From the NCBI GenBank assembly GCA_019187085.1, contig JABARS010000006.1:289952-353951 (forward strand): a stretch of 64,000 bases of DNA, read 5' to 3'. Of this stretch, positions 53,270-60,498 are shown piece by piece. Each line of letters starts with the position of its first letter. The first letter of the stretch is position 1. The position numbers and the translations under genes were made by a program. Source of the stretch: Pseudorhodoplanes sp. (GTDB taxonomy: Bacteria; Pseudomonadota; Alphaproteobacteria; Rhizobiales; Xanthobacteraceae). The notes below the pieces were generated by a model. The model was not told where the DNA came from. It searched no databases and saw nothing but the letters and a program-made list of their open reading frames with translations.

Positions 53270-54717
53270 GAGGAGCGCGCGCAGCGACTCATGTACTGGA
53301 TCGCGATCACGATCGTTGCCGCAACCACGACCGCAGCGAAAACAGAGCCGAGCTGATCGGGAGCGGTCCACTCAGGAACATGCACGGCCCAACGGCGCGG
53401 TACACTTTCCTTGCCCGAATACAGAAACGTCAGAACAACGCCAAGACCGCCAAGCAGGAAACCGCCCAGAGCGAGCTTATGTGAAAGCGTCATGGCAGTG
53501 CCCGGCTTCTCGCCCTGCGCCAGCCATGTTGCAAATCCCAGCGCCATCGCCACCATGCCGAGCAGCAGATAGAAATGGAAATGCCCGGGCACCCACAGGG
53601 TATTGTGCATCACCTTGTTCACGACGATCATGCCGTCGATAATTGCCGGTATGACGCCGCCCGCCCATCCGAAGACGCCGAGCGTCAACAGGGCAGAGGT
53701 CAGGTCCCACCTTATTTCCGAGCGGTGGAGATAGGACAGGAGCGCGTAGGTAGTGATAACGATCACCGGAATGCCGCTGGCAAAAGACAGGATTTGTCCT
53801 GTCACCAGCATCCAGCCGGGCATCACGGCATCCTGGAACAGGTGATGCGGATAGACCGCCAAGGCCATCACGAGCGTAGCGCTCCATCCGGCAATCAGGA
53901 GACGGCTGCTCTTCCAGGGCCGTCCGGTATAGACGGGGATGATCTCGTAGACGGCGATCACCGCCATATAGATGGTCGCGTTGATGAAGACATGGCCGAA
54001 GAAATATATGAAGTTCTTCGCGAGCAGCGGGTTGATGGTGAGCGACGGCACATAAAGATTCACGGCCGTGATTGCCAATATAACCGCGCCCACGACCAGG
54101 GCGATCGTGTTGATGATGAGGACGGCGCTGCTTGCGACGATGGCCGGCGGAGGCGTATCCGCCTGTTCGCTCCCGAACAGCGTCGGCCAGCCGAGTGCAT
54201 TGGAGAGGTTGCGATAGCGTCCGACAATCGCACGCGCTGCGTCGAGATAGAACAGCAGGAAACCCACCCCGACAAGCAGCAGTCCGGCAATAAACGAGAA
54301 TGCCGCATGCACGCTCCACACCGCTCCCGAACGCGCCGGCAGGGGATAGAGGAAGGTCCACGCGCCGGCAAAGCCACCGGCAAATATCCCCGCGAGAATC
54401 AGCACGACCCCGGTCAGGAAGAACGCAAGAAACAGCCAGTAGACTGAGACGCTGGGACGTACGTAGCGATTCAGGAAATGCCACATGATCGCGGCGCCCG
54501 CGAGGCCGGCGGTACCGACCATGCCAGTGCCATGCGCGGTCATGATCTGATAAAAAAGGTCGGGCGGGATATCGAGAAGACTGCCCTGCACCATCCGCAT
54601 GATCAGGCCAAGCAACATCATCAGCAGAAATACAACGATGCTCAGCGCCATGGTCAAGCGCACGGCGAAGCCGACGACCGGGCGCACGGTTTGCGATATC
54701 GTTCGATTGCTGGCCAT
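53266..54717 (-). CDS. Heme-copper enzyme subunit I, sNOR-type nitric oxide reductase candidate
   Basis: This 483-residue, roughly 12-helix catalytic subunit has all six metal-binding histidines: His62 and His381 for the low-spin heme, His379 for the high-spin heme, and His242, His291 and His292 for the second metal. Oxygen reductases of types A and B carry a Tyr four residues after the first of the latter, covalently linked to it. Here that position is Asn246 (GHVFINATIY), and no helix VII substitute is evident. With SenC, a CuA subunit II and orf1 alongside, it resembles subunit NorY of sNOR. Database labels may say cytochrome c oxidase subunit I. Confidence 0.78.
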   Translation of the reverse strand: MASNRTISQTVRPVVGFAVRLTMALSIVVFLLMMLLGLIMRMVQGSLLDIPPDLFYQIMTAHGTGMVGTAGLAGAAIMWHFLNRYVRPSVSVYWLFLAFFLTGVVLILAGIFAGGFAGAWTFLYPLPARSGAVWSVHAAFSFIAGLLLVGVGFLLFYLDAARAIVGRYRNLSNALGWPTLFGSEQADTPPPAIVASSAVLIINTIALVVGAVILAITAVNLYVPSLTINPLLAKNFIYFFGHVFINATIYMAVIAVYEIIPVYTGRPWKSSRLLIAGWSATLVMALAVYPHHLFQDAVMPGWMLVTGQILSFASGIPVIVITTYALLSYLHRSEIRWDLTSALLTLGVFGWAGGVIPAIIDGMIVVNKVMHNTLWVPGHFHFYLLLGMVAMALGFATWLAQGEKPGTAMTLSHKLALGGFLLGGLGVVLTFLYSGKESVPRRWAVHVPEWTAPDQLGSVFAAVVVAATIVIAIQYMSRCARSS

Positions 54718-54768
54718 TGTCCTGCTCCTGGCTGTATCGGGCGCCCTGCTCTCGCTTTTCAGATCGCG

Positions 54769-55284
54769 CTACGGCTTCACGGTCAGTTCTGCAATCATGT
54801 CGTGGTGAATCAATCCGCAATACTCAAGACACAGGACGCGGTACTGACCCGGCTTTGTGAAGGTGTAGTGCACCTTGTTGACATAGCCCGGCATTGCCTG
54901 AACCTGGGTCAGCAGCCTGCGATCGGAATCGTAAAGGCCGAAGCCGTGATTGACGTCACGGCTGGTGACGAAGAAGACAATCGGCTTGTTGAGCGGCAGC
55001 TCCGTATGGTCAACGCTCCACGACCATTGTTCGGAAATTGCGTTCACGCGCAGCGGAGTATCGGTCGTGCGTGGATCGGGGCTGTACGGCCAGGGAACGA
55101 GCGTGCCGTACGTCACCGCGACGCCAACGATGATAAGCCCCCAGAACAGAGGCTGCCGATAACGCCCGCTCCGCGCCGGAACCGCGGCTGCAGCCGGCAT
55201 CGCCGCCTGCCGGATCACCGCAACGAATATCACTGCCAGCAGCGCCACCAGCGAAAGCGTCAAGAGCCACAAGAATTCCTGCAT
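54769..55284 (-). CDS. Heme-copper enzyme subunit II with CuA site, sNOR-type
   Basis: This 171-residue subunit has two N-terminal helices (about 3-24 and 45-64) and a periplasmic cupredoxin domain. The CuA ligands are complete: His113 (DVNHGFGLY), Cys152, Glu154, Cys156, His160 and Met163 in CLEYCGLIHHDM. It therefore accepts electrons from a c-type cytochrome or similar donor. It precedes subunit I by 51 bases, the order of norS and norY in known sNOR clusters. ATG 55284 is chosen because it starts the first helix. Confidence 0.85.
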   Translation of the reverse strand: MQEFLWLLTLSLVALLAVIFVAVIRQAAMPAAAAVPARSGRYRQPLFWGLIIVGVAVTYGTLVPWPYSPDPRTTDTPLRVNAISEQWSWSVDHTELPLNKPIVFFVTSRDVNHGFGLYDSDRRLLTQVQAMPGYVNKVHYTFTKPGQYRVLCLEYCGLIHHDMIAELTVKP

Positions 55285-55437
55285 CGATACCCCCCATGTC
55301 CGGGCGGCGGCGTCACGCCGACGCGCGTGCCGCCGTCTCCGGGATAAAAGCCGCCATGTGTCCGAATTGTCCGATACCGGGCGCTCCATCCGTCGCCACG
55401 CTGTGATGACGGCACTGTCGATGCGGTTGCGTCATCG
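55285..55437. other. Short gap in the sNOR cluster
   Basis: These 153 bases between the small membrane protein and subunit II genes show no gene. No clear terminator is seen, so the genes may be co-transcribed. Confidence 0.4.
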
Positions 55438-55710
55438 CTACCGGCCCAACATGTTCTCGATCTGGCCGATGGCCATCGCGAATATCGCGGCGGTTGCGCC
55501 AACCATCACAAGCGTGCGCCAGTCGGCTCCGACGAACCAGAGCAGCAGGCAGACAACCAGAATTGCAAGCCACAGGAACAGGCGCCGACCCGCCTGGGCA
55601 CCCGCAGACACGCGATCACGCTGCGCTCGTGGATCGGCGGCCATATATGCAGGCCCCGGTTTGACGCTCCGGTGTGCTCTGCTGCGCGGACGTTGCGTGT
55701 GGGCTGCCAT
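55438..55710 (-). CDS. Small membrane protein upstream of the sNOR-type cluster
   Basis: This is a 90-residue protein with a basic N-terminus and two hydrophobic helices near the C-terminus (about 43-61 and 66-84). No family is recognised. It lies on the same strand as the heme-copper genes and is probably the first gene of their transcript. It may be an accessory subunit, like small subunits IV of heme-copper enzymes. Start candidates are ATG 55710 and an internal Met at residue 23. Confidence 0.6.
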   Translation of the reverse strand: MAAHTQRPRSRAHRSVKPGPAYMAADPRAQRDRVSAGAQAGRRLFLWLAILVVCLLLWFVGADWRTLVMVGATAAIFAMAIGQIENMLGR

Positions 55711-55912
55711 TGTCTTTCCCGGATTTTGATTTTTCGAGGATCACCAATCGGCACACGTAAAAGCCGACGGAGTGAGCGCACTGAAATCGGCAAAACCAGC
55801 CATGCGCCGACGACTCCGAATTCGTCATCAGCTGCCGGTCCGGAAAGCGTCGCGTAAGTTTTCTGCGCGTATTAGCCGCTCACTCTACAGTTCAATCACT
55901 CCGCAAGATCGC

Positions 55913-55926
55913 TTGACTGTTATCAA
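55913..55926. promoter_or_regulatory. FNR/NnrR-type box
   Basis: TTGAC-TGTT-ATCAA is a 5-4-5 dyad one base from the TTGAT-N4-ATCAA consensus of Crp/FNR regulators that sense low oxygen or NO (FNR, Dnr, NnrR). It lies between the divergent sNOR-type operon and the LysR gene, 108 bases before the LysR ATG and 203 before the ATG at 55710. Confidence 0.65.
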
Positions 55927-56033
55927 TGTGATCGGATGGATTAAAAGACACAAACGAAATTTATTGCGAATTGATACCAATAAAATTGCTGGACTTTGCG
56001 TTTGGCGTACGAGGAAAACCGGAGCGCATCATA

Positions 56034-56906
56034 ATGGATATCGATCTTGCTCGGACCTTTCTCGAAATCGTCAATACCGGCAGCTTCATGCGCGCCGCCG
56101 AGCGGCTGCATATGAGCCAAACGACGATCAGTGCCCGCATCCATTCGCTGGAGAAGCGCCTGGGACGCCCGCTATTTGTCCGCAACAAGGGCGGCGCATC
56201 GCTCACACCCGAAGGCGAACGTTTTCTGCGCTATGCCCCGACACTCGTGCAGCTATGGGAGCGGGCGCGACACAAGGTTGCGGTGCCTGCGGGCCGCCGT
56301 GCAGTCTTGGCAGCCGGAGGCGAGCTCAGTCTCTGGTATCCGTGGCTGTTGAAGTGGCTGTTGTGGATGCGGCGGTCAGCGCCCGATATCGCGTTGCGCG
56401 CGCAAGTGAACGTGCCCGAAAGCCTGGTCAGCCAGGTGGCCGAGGGGGTGCTTGATATTGCGGTGATGTATGCTCCGCATCACCGTCCCGGGCTGAGAGT
56501 CGATCTGCTGTTCGAGGAAAGGCTCGTCCTCGTCACCACGCATGCACAGCCCGACGAAGACGGCGCACTCAGCGCTGGAAACATTCCAGAGGACTATGTC
56601 TATGTCGATTGGGGAACGGACTTCGCCCTCAATCATAATATCAGTTTTCCGGAAGCGGCCAATCCCGGCCTTTTCGTCGGTCTCGGTCCGCTTGCGTTAC
56701 GATACATTCTGGAAGCCGGCGGTACGGGTTATTTTCGCACGCGGGCCGTGCGGCGATATATAGACAGCGGACAGCTTCATCTCGTTCGCGGCGTGCCGGA
56801 ATTTTCCTATCCGGCCTATGCCGTCTACAGCGTGAATACGGATGAGAGCTTGCTCGAACCGGCGTTGAGAGGATTGCGTGCCGTCGCCGCCGACGATGCA
56901 AGCTGA
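56034..56906 (+). CDS. LysR family transcriptional regulator
   Basis: This 290-residue regulator has an N-terminal helix-turn-helix (about 15-60; SFMRAAERLHMSQTTISARIHSLEKRLG) and a LysR substrate-binding domain (about 85-285). ATG 56034 has GGAG 9 bases upstream; the frame is open further upstream but without homology. It is divergent from the sNOR-type operon and may regulate it, though nothing in the sequence identifies its effector. Confidence 0.88.
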   Translation: MDIDLARTFLEIVNTGSFMRAAERLHMSQTTISARIHSLEKRLGRPLFVRNKGGASLTPEGERFLRYAPTLVQLWERARHKVAVPAGRRAVLAAGGELSLWYPWLLKWLLWMRRSAPDIALRAQVNVPESLVSQVAEGVLDIAVMYAPHHRPGLRVDLLFEERLVLVTTHAQPDEDGALSAGNIPEDYVYVDWGTDFALNHNISFPEAANPGLFVGLGPLALRYILEAGGTGYFRTRAVRRYIDSGQLHLVRGVPEFSYPAYAVYSVNTDESLLEPALRGLRAVAADDAS

Positions 56907-57181
56907 GCACGACATTCTCATCTCGGCGTGGCGCGGCGACCGATGCGAATCCCGACATCGCCCGCCAGGGTGTCAGGGCGCAAGTCTCCGCAATCGTGTC
57001 AGGGGCCGGCCGAGCGGGCCGAGCGGCGGGATTTAATCCCGGCGTTGAAGGGGTTTTGAAGGGGTTTGGTAGGCCGTCACGCTCCGGCCGGTAGGCTGTC
57101 CGCAGCACGCCGCCAAAAACGTGCCGGTGGCGAGTTTGATTTTTTACCCGATCGGCCTAGTTTAGGGGTGCGCCTGAGCCA
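56907..57181. other. Intergenic region, no gene recognised
   Basis: No coding frame with family resemblance is seen. A short imperfect repeat (GTTGAAGGGGTTTT, GAAGGGGTTTGG) lies near 57042-57069. Confidence 0.4.
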
Positions 57182-57594
57182 TTACTGTGTCTGGTGCAGT
57201 TCGTCGAACAGACGCTTGACCTTGGCACGCCAGTTCGACGTATCGGAAATGGTGCGGTCCCTGAGCGAGACGGTGAGTTCGAAACCCTGACCGACGTAAC
57301 GCACGTCCATGGACGGTTCCAGCGTCAACGTTGAGGCATGAGAACCGCCTTCCGCGGCAATGGTTTCCTCCGCTTCGGCGCTCAATTCCTTGAGCGCCTG
57401 CTGCAGATCGTCCCAACTGAGATCCTCAAGCGTGCCGCTGAATTGGCGCTGGAAGTTGTAACGCGAATCCGCGATGAGAGCGCCGAACGCATTGACGTTC
57501 CCGGGCGCCGGCGGAATCACGACGCGCGGAATTCCGGCCTGGCGAGCGAGCATGACCGGCGCACAAATCCCCGCCAATCCACGTCCTTTTGCGT
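57182..57594 (-). pseudogene. Remnant of a hydantoinase/oxoprolinase (HyuA) gene
   Basis: About 135 residues clearly match the middle-to-late part of HyuA-type ATP-dependent hydrolases (ARQAGIPRVVIPPAPGNVNAFG, then EPSMDVRYVGQGFELTV). A normal HyuA is about 680 residues long. The match begins abruptly near 57594 and ends at a stop at 57182-57184 just after LFDELHQTQ. Both ends are missing, so this is a gene scrap, probably left by rearrangement next to the element's attachment site. The frame runs on toward 57658, but that part is translated tRNA sequence. Confidence 0.75.
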
Positions 57595-57628
57595 GCTTCC
57601 AGGAAATCTCCGGTAGTGCAGGACTGCG

Positions 57629-57676
57629 TGGTGGGCCCGGCAGGACTCGAACCTGCAACCAGACCGTTATGAGCGG
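57629..57676 (-). other. 3' fragment of a tRNA-Met(CAT) gene, likely attachment site
   Basis: Read on the minus strand this is the 3' 48 bases of a tRNA: part of the anticodon stem, the loop CTCATAA (anticodon CAT, 57671-57669), the 3' anticodon stem CGGTC, a variable loop, the T arm GCAGG-TTCGAGT-CCTGC, the acceptor strand CGGGCCC, A and CCA. The D arm and 5' acceptor strand are absent; similarity stops within the anticodon stem at 57676. This is the structure left at the far end of an element that integrates into the 3' half of a tRNA gene. Confidence 0.82.
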
Positions 57677-57796
57677 GATCGCTTTTCGGGAAGCCCGCTT
57701 GTTATCGGCATTTCTACGCTGTTACGCCAACGGATGTTCTCATCCGGTTCGCGTCAATCGTTGGCGAAGCGTTGGCCGGGGCGGTCTCCTTTTATG
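57677..57796. other. Left edge of the integrated element, non-coding
   Basis: No gene is seen between the tRNA fragment and the first element gene. By the geometry of tRNA-targeted integration, element DNA should start here and extend to the right. Confidence 0.4.
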
Positions 57797-58048
57797 TTAA
57801 TCAATCGCGCCATGTGCTGGCAGGTATGGATCGGCCCTGTATTCCTTCCTGTAGATCAACCTGCCGCACGATTTGCATTCAATATCGACTGTCGCTCGCT
57901 GACACTCTGGTCCGAAGTCGTAGCTACCCTCGCCGTGGCGCGCGTCAACGTCATAGACGCGGATCATTTCATCGGTCCAAGGCGCGTTACAGAACGCGCA
58001 GATTGGGCGGGCTCCGGGCTGAAAACCGGCGATCTCTTTTTTCGTCAT
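57797..58048 (-). CDS. Element protein with zinc-ribbon-like cysteines
   Basis: This is an 83-residue protein of unknown function. It has CxxC (Cys18/Cys21 in CAFC), a lone Cys49 (GPECQ) and CxxC (CKSC), a pattern that could hold one or two zinc ions. It is the last gene of a minus-strand set headed by the serine recombinase, 12 bases after the previous gene. Confidence 0.6.
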   Translation of the reverse strand: MTKKEIAGFQPGARPICAFCNAPWTDEMIRVYDVDARHGEGSYDFGPECQRATVDIECKSCGRLIYRKEYRADPYLPAHGAID

Positions 58049-58060
58049 GCGACCAGCCTC

Positions 58061-58243
58061 CTATTTTGATCTGGCGGCATACGGATCGTGTCGTTTGCTG
58101 CCGGGCTCTGAACATTCCATCCGTGCCGGATCGACGGCGACATCATCGCACAGGCCGTCCGCCAATGCGTCCTCTCGTGGGTCGCTGCAACCGCAATCGA
58201 GACACCACGCCCCAGGCCAACCACTCCAACGATGCTCGGGCAT
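58061..58243 (-). CDS. Small cysteine-rich element protein
   Basis: This is a 60-residue protein of unknown function with WCLDCG near residue 13 and two further cysteines. Short proteins of this look (GAWCLDCG followed by acidic residues) recur in alphaproteobacterial prophages. It is 8 bases after the ASCH-like gene. Confidence 0.6.
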   Translation of the reverse strand: MPEHRWSGWPGAWCLDCGCSDPREDALADGLCDDVAVDPARMECSEPGSKRHDPYAARSK

Positions 58244-58251
58244 AGTCGCCC

Positions 58252-58623
58252 CTATTGCTTCTCAGCCGGCGGCACAAGCCACCGGATCATGACGCCACGG
58301 AACGGCAATCCGTGCACGCTATCGAACCAGTCCCGCATTTCGGCCCAAGACGAAAAGCCGTCGAGACGAGCAACCTGCTCAGGGTCTAGGAACTCTGGCG
58401 GGTGGAACGTGTACACGCTATCGCGCTCAATCAGGATCGGGCAGGCATCGTGGCAGACAGCATCGCGGAGCTTCCGGCACGCCGTCGTTCTCATCCCCGT
58501 GTAGAGTTGCAGCTTGTCGCCGGGGCGAGCGTGACGGCGCTTGCCGTTCGCGCGGATCGTTTGGCGCTTTTCACCACGCTCTACCGCGTCAGCAAATCGG
58601 CCTTGGAAGCTGTATGCGACCAC
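58252..58623 (-). CDS. Phage-type ASCH/PUA-like protein
   Basis: This 123-residue protein opens (M)VAYSFQGRFADAVERGEKRQTIRA and continues with HARPGDKLQLYTGMRT. That is the pattern of small ASCH-fold proteins found in prophages, thought to bind RNA or modified nucleotides. No ATG is suitable; GTG 58623 begins the conserved part. The gene directly upstream is broken by an IS. Confidence 0.7.
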   Translation of the reverse strand: MVAYSFQGRFADAVERGEKRQTIRANGKRRHARPGDKLQLYTGMRTTACRKLRDAVCHDACPILIERDSVYTFHPPEFLDPEQVARLDGFSSWAEMRDWFDSVHGLPFRGVMIRWLVPPAEKQ

Positions 58624-58913
58624 GGGCGCTCCTATCCTGTTAGCCGAAGACTTGTGCGGGTCCGTAGTTTGGCTCGCGGCCCTCGATTCGCGCGCGGGCC
58701 TCTTCCGCGACTGCGAGAGCTTCGCGGGGGTGACGCTCCCGCCAGATGCGCAGTTCCTCGGCATCCACTCGGATAATAGTTCGTATCATGCCTATCCGGT
58801 TGCGTCCCACGCATACCTCCTGTTGTACCTATGCATTCTATCCGGTTTACTCCCACAACCTCCAGTGCCATAGTTTCGGGCATGGGCGATGGTCGCCCGG
58901 ATAGGAGAGACAG

Positions 58914-59174
58914 ATGAATTTCGTTTCCGAAGGCTTGAACGCAATCAGCGACAACCCCGGATGGACGCCCGACGTGCGCCGGGATCACGCCCAAGGGCTG
59001 CGGCTCGAAATGGACAAGGTTGAGGAAGCCGCAGCCGACCTGATTGCCCAAGCGAATTGGGCGGTCCAACTGCTCACCAAGAACGCCAGCCCCTACAATC
59101 ACGAATACACATGCCAAATCCGGCTTGTGAAGGCGATTGGCCAGCTCGAACGCGCCCTCAAAGGGAACGGGTGA
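58914..59174 (+). CDS. IS passenger protein 1, unknown
   Basis: This 86-residue, mostly helical, soluble protein has no recognised domain (core LRLEMDKVEEAAADLIAQ). The ATG has AGGAGAGACAG upstream. It is the first of two small genes lying within the insertion sequence ahead of the transposase, with 3- to 4-base gaps, so all three are likely one transcript. Confidence 0.65.
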   Translation: MNFVSEGLNAISDNPGWTPDVRRDHAQGLRLEMDKVEEAAADLIAQANWAVQLLTKNASPYNHEYTCQIRLVKAIGQLERALKGNG

Positions 59175-59177
59175 GCC

Positions 59178-59396
59178 ATGAAGATCACCATCGAAATTTC
59201 TGACGATACGGCGATGTACGTTGGGCGGCTGGTGGACCTGGCCAACCAGTCGGAATTTAACTCCGATGGGCAGCTGACTATCGGATCGCTCGCTGAAATG
59301 CTGCTCAACGACTGTGCGCTGGTGATCCGTCGCCCAGGCTGTTGGGAGGCAGCGAACATGCACAGCCTGCTCACGTCGCACGGCTATGAGGTCTGA
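59178..59396 (+). CDS. IS passenger protein 2, unknown
   Basis: This is a 72-residue protein starting MKITIEISDDTAMYVGRLVD. The beginning resembles a beta strand followed by an amphipathic helix, as in ribbon-helix-helix proteins, but I cannot assign it. It is tightly placed between passenger 1 and the transposase. Confidence 0.62.
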   Translation: MKITIEISDDTAMYVGRLVDLANQSEFNSDGQLTIGSLAEMLLNDCALVIRRPGCWEAANMHSLLTSHGYEV

Positions 59397-59399
59397 GCG

Positions 59400-60446
59400 A
59401 TGATGGCCCCCGCTCACGCCGACGTGTTCAAGTGGGAACACCTGCCGTTCCCCAAGTCCTTGCCGCAGTTTCAAAAGCTGTTCCCGGACGATGATCGGTG
59501 CGCCCGATACCTTGAGGGCGCACGCTGGCCGCGCGGTTTTGAATGCCCACACTGCGGCACCAAGGGCGAGCCGTTCCGGTTTGAAGCCCGTCCCGGCGTT
59601 CTGCGCTGCCGCGACTGCCGCCGCGACATATCGTTGACGGCCGGGACGATTTTGGAGCGGACCAAGCAACCGCTCACGACATGGTTTTGGGCGGCGTATC
59701 TCGTATCCAGCATGACGCCGGGGCTGTCGGCGGTCCAGTTTCAGCGCCAGCTTGGCCTCTCGCGATACGAGACGGCTTTTCAAATCCTGCACAAGCTGCG
59801 GGCGGGGATGGTCCGCCCGGATCGGGACAAAATCGGCGGCAATCTCACCCGCAAGGACCATGTTGAGGTTGACGAGACATGGGTCGGCGGGGCCACACGC
59901 GGCGAAGGCCGTGGCGTTCACGACCAAACCCTTGTTATCGGCGCGGTCGAGGTCCGCCAGCGCCCGCCCAAGAAGGGCGACAAGCCCGAACGGAAGGGCG
60001 GGCGCTACGCCGGACGGCTGCGGCTGGACGTGGTGCCCGACCGCACCGCCAAGTCGCTGTGCGGCTTTGTCGAGCGAGCCGTGGAGCCGGGGGCTATCGT
60101 GATTACGGACGCAGCCCCGAGCTACGCGGGCCTTGAAAAGCTTGGCTATGCCCACCTTCCGGTGGTCGAAGCCAGCGATCCCAAGGTTGCCGAAGAATAC
60201 CTGCCGATCATCCACTTGGCGTTCAGCAACCTGAAAAGCTGGCTTCGCGGCACGCACCACGGCGTCAGCCCGCAGCACCTTCAAGCCTACCTCAACGAAT
60301 TTTCGTTCCGGTTTAACCGGCGGTTCTACCCGTTCAATGCCTTCCGGTCGCTGTTGGGCATTGGAGCAAACGGCGAGTCCCCGACCTATGACGGGCTCTA
60401 CAGCGGCGAGTGGAAACACCCTAGCGTTAGCGGTCATGGGAACTAA
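59400..60446 (+). CDS. IS1595-family (ISXO2-like) transposase
   Basis: This 348-residue transposase has an N-terminal zinc ribbon (Cys49, Cys52, Cys70, Cys73) and a helix-turn-helix-like middle (QRQLGLSRYETAFQILHKLR). The ISXO2-type catalytic domain has acidic residues in VEVDETWVGG and VITDAAPSYAG, plus the SNLKSWLRGTHHGVSPQHLQ and NEFSFRFNRR blocks. It appears intact, so the element may still move. The stop lies 13 bases before the right inverted repeat ends. Confidence 0.92.
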   Translation: MMAPAHADVFKWEHLPFPKSLPQFQKLFPDDDRCARYLEGARWPRGFECPHCGTKGEPFRFEARPGVLRCRDCRRDISLTAGTILERTKQPLTTWFWAAYLVSSMTPGLSAVQFQRQLGLSRYETAFQILHKLRAGMVRPDRDKIGGNLTRKDHVEVDETWVGGATRGEGRGVHDQTLVIGAVEVRQRPPKKGDKPERKGGRYAGRLRLDVVPDRTAKSLCGFVERAVEPGAIVITDAAPSYAGLEKLGYAHLPVVEASDPKVAEEYLPIIHLAFSNLKSWLRGTHHGVSPQHLQAYLNEFSFRFNRRFYPFNAFRSLLGIGANGESPTYDGLYSGEWKHPSVSGHGN

Positions 60447-60498
60447 CCGGATAGGCATGGTTCGTATCAAGTCAATGCCATCCATCGCGGACCGCTCC

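Larger units (their letters stand above)
58788..60459 (+). mobile_element. IS1595-family insertion sequence with two passenger genes
   Basis: The ends are inverted: left ATGCCTATCCGGTTGCGTCC at 58788, and the right end near 60438-60458 reads ATGCCTATCCGGTTAGTTCC on the other strand (about 18 of 21 match). The direct repeat GTTCGTATCA flanks it at 58779-58788 and 60460-60469; IS1595 elements usually make 8-bp duplications, so the exact ends are uncertain by 1-2 bases. It carries a transposase and two small genes upstream of it in the same direction. It interrupts a small minus-strand gene. Confidence 0.85.
58640..60485 (-). pseudogene. 54-codon gene interrupted by the IS1595-type insertion
   Basis: The 5' piece (60485 down to 60460) encodes MDGIDLIR behind a GAGGAG ribosome site, and the 3' piece (58787 down to 58640) ends with a TAA. 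Removing 58788-60459 and one copy of the flanking direct repeat joins them in frame, without a stop, into a 54-residue charged helical protein (middle part VDAEELRIWRERHPREALAV). The gene sits between the serine recombinase and the ASCH-like gene on the same strand. Its function is unknown. Confidence 0.75.

Noticed and set aside
53266..55284. Ordinary aa3- or ba3-type cytochrome c oxidase
   Set aside because: The tyrosine expected four residues after His242 is Asn, subunit III is missing, and the gene order matches sNOR clusters. Kept as an alternative only.
57595..57658. N-terminal extension of the HyuA frame beginning MQVRVLPGPPRS
   Set aside because: This part is translation of the tRNA T arm and acceptor stem, not protein-coding homology.
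57629..57720. Intact tRNA-Met gene on the minus strand
   Set aside because: The 5' acceptor strand, the D arm and most of the 5' anticodon stem do not pair with the 3' half; only the 3' 48 bases are tRNA sequence.
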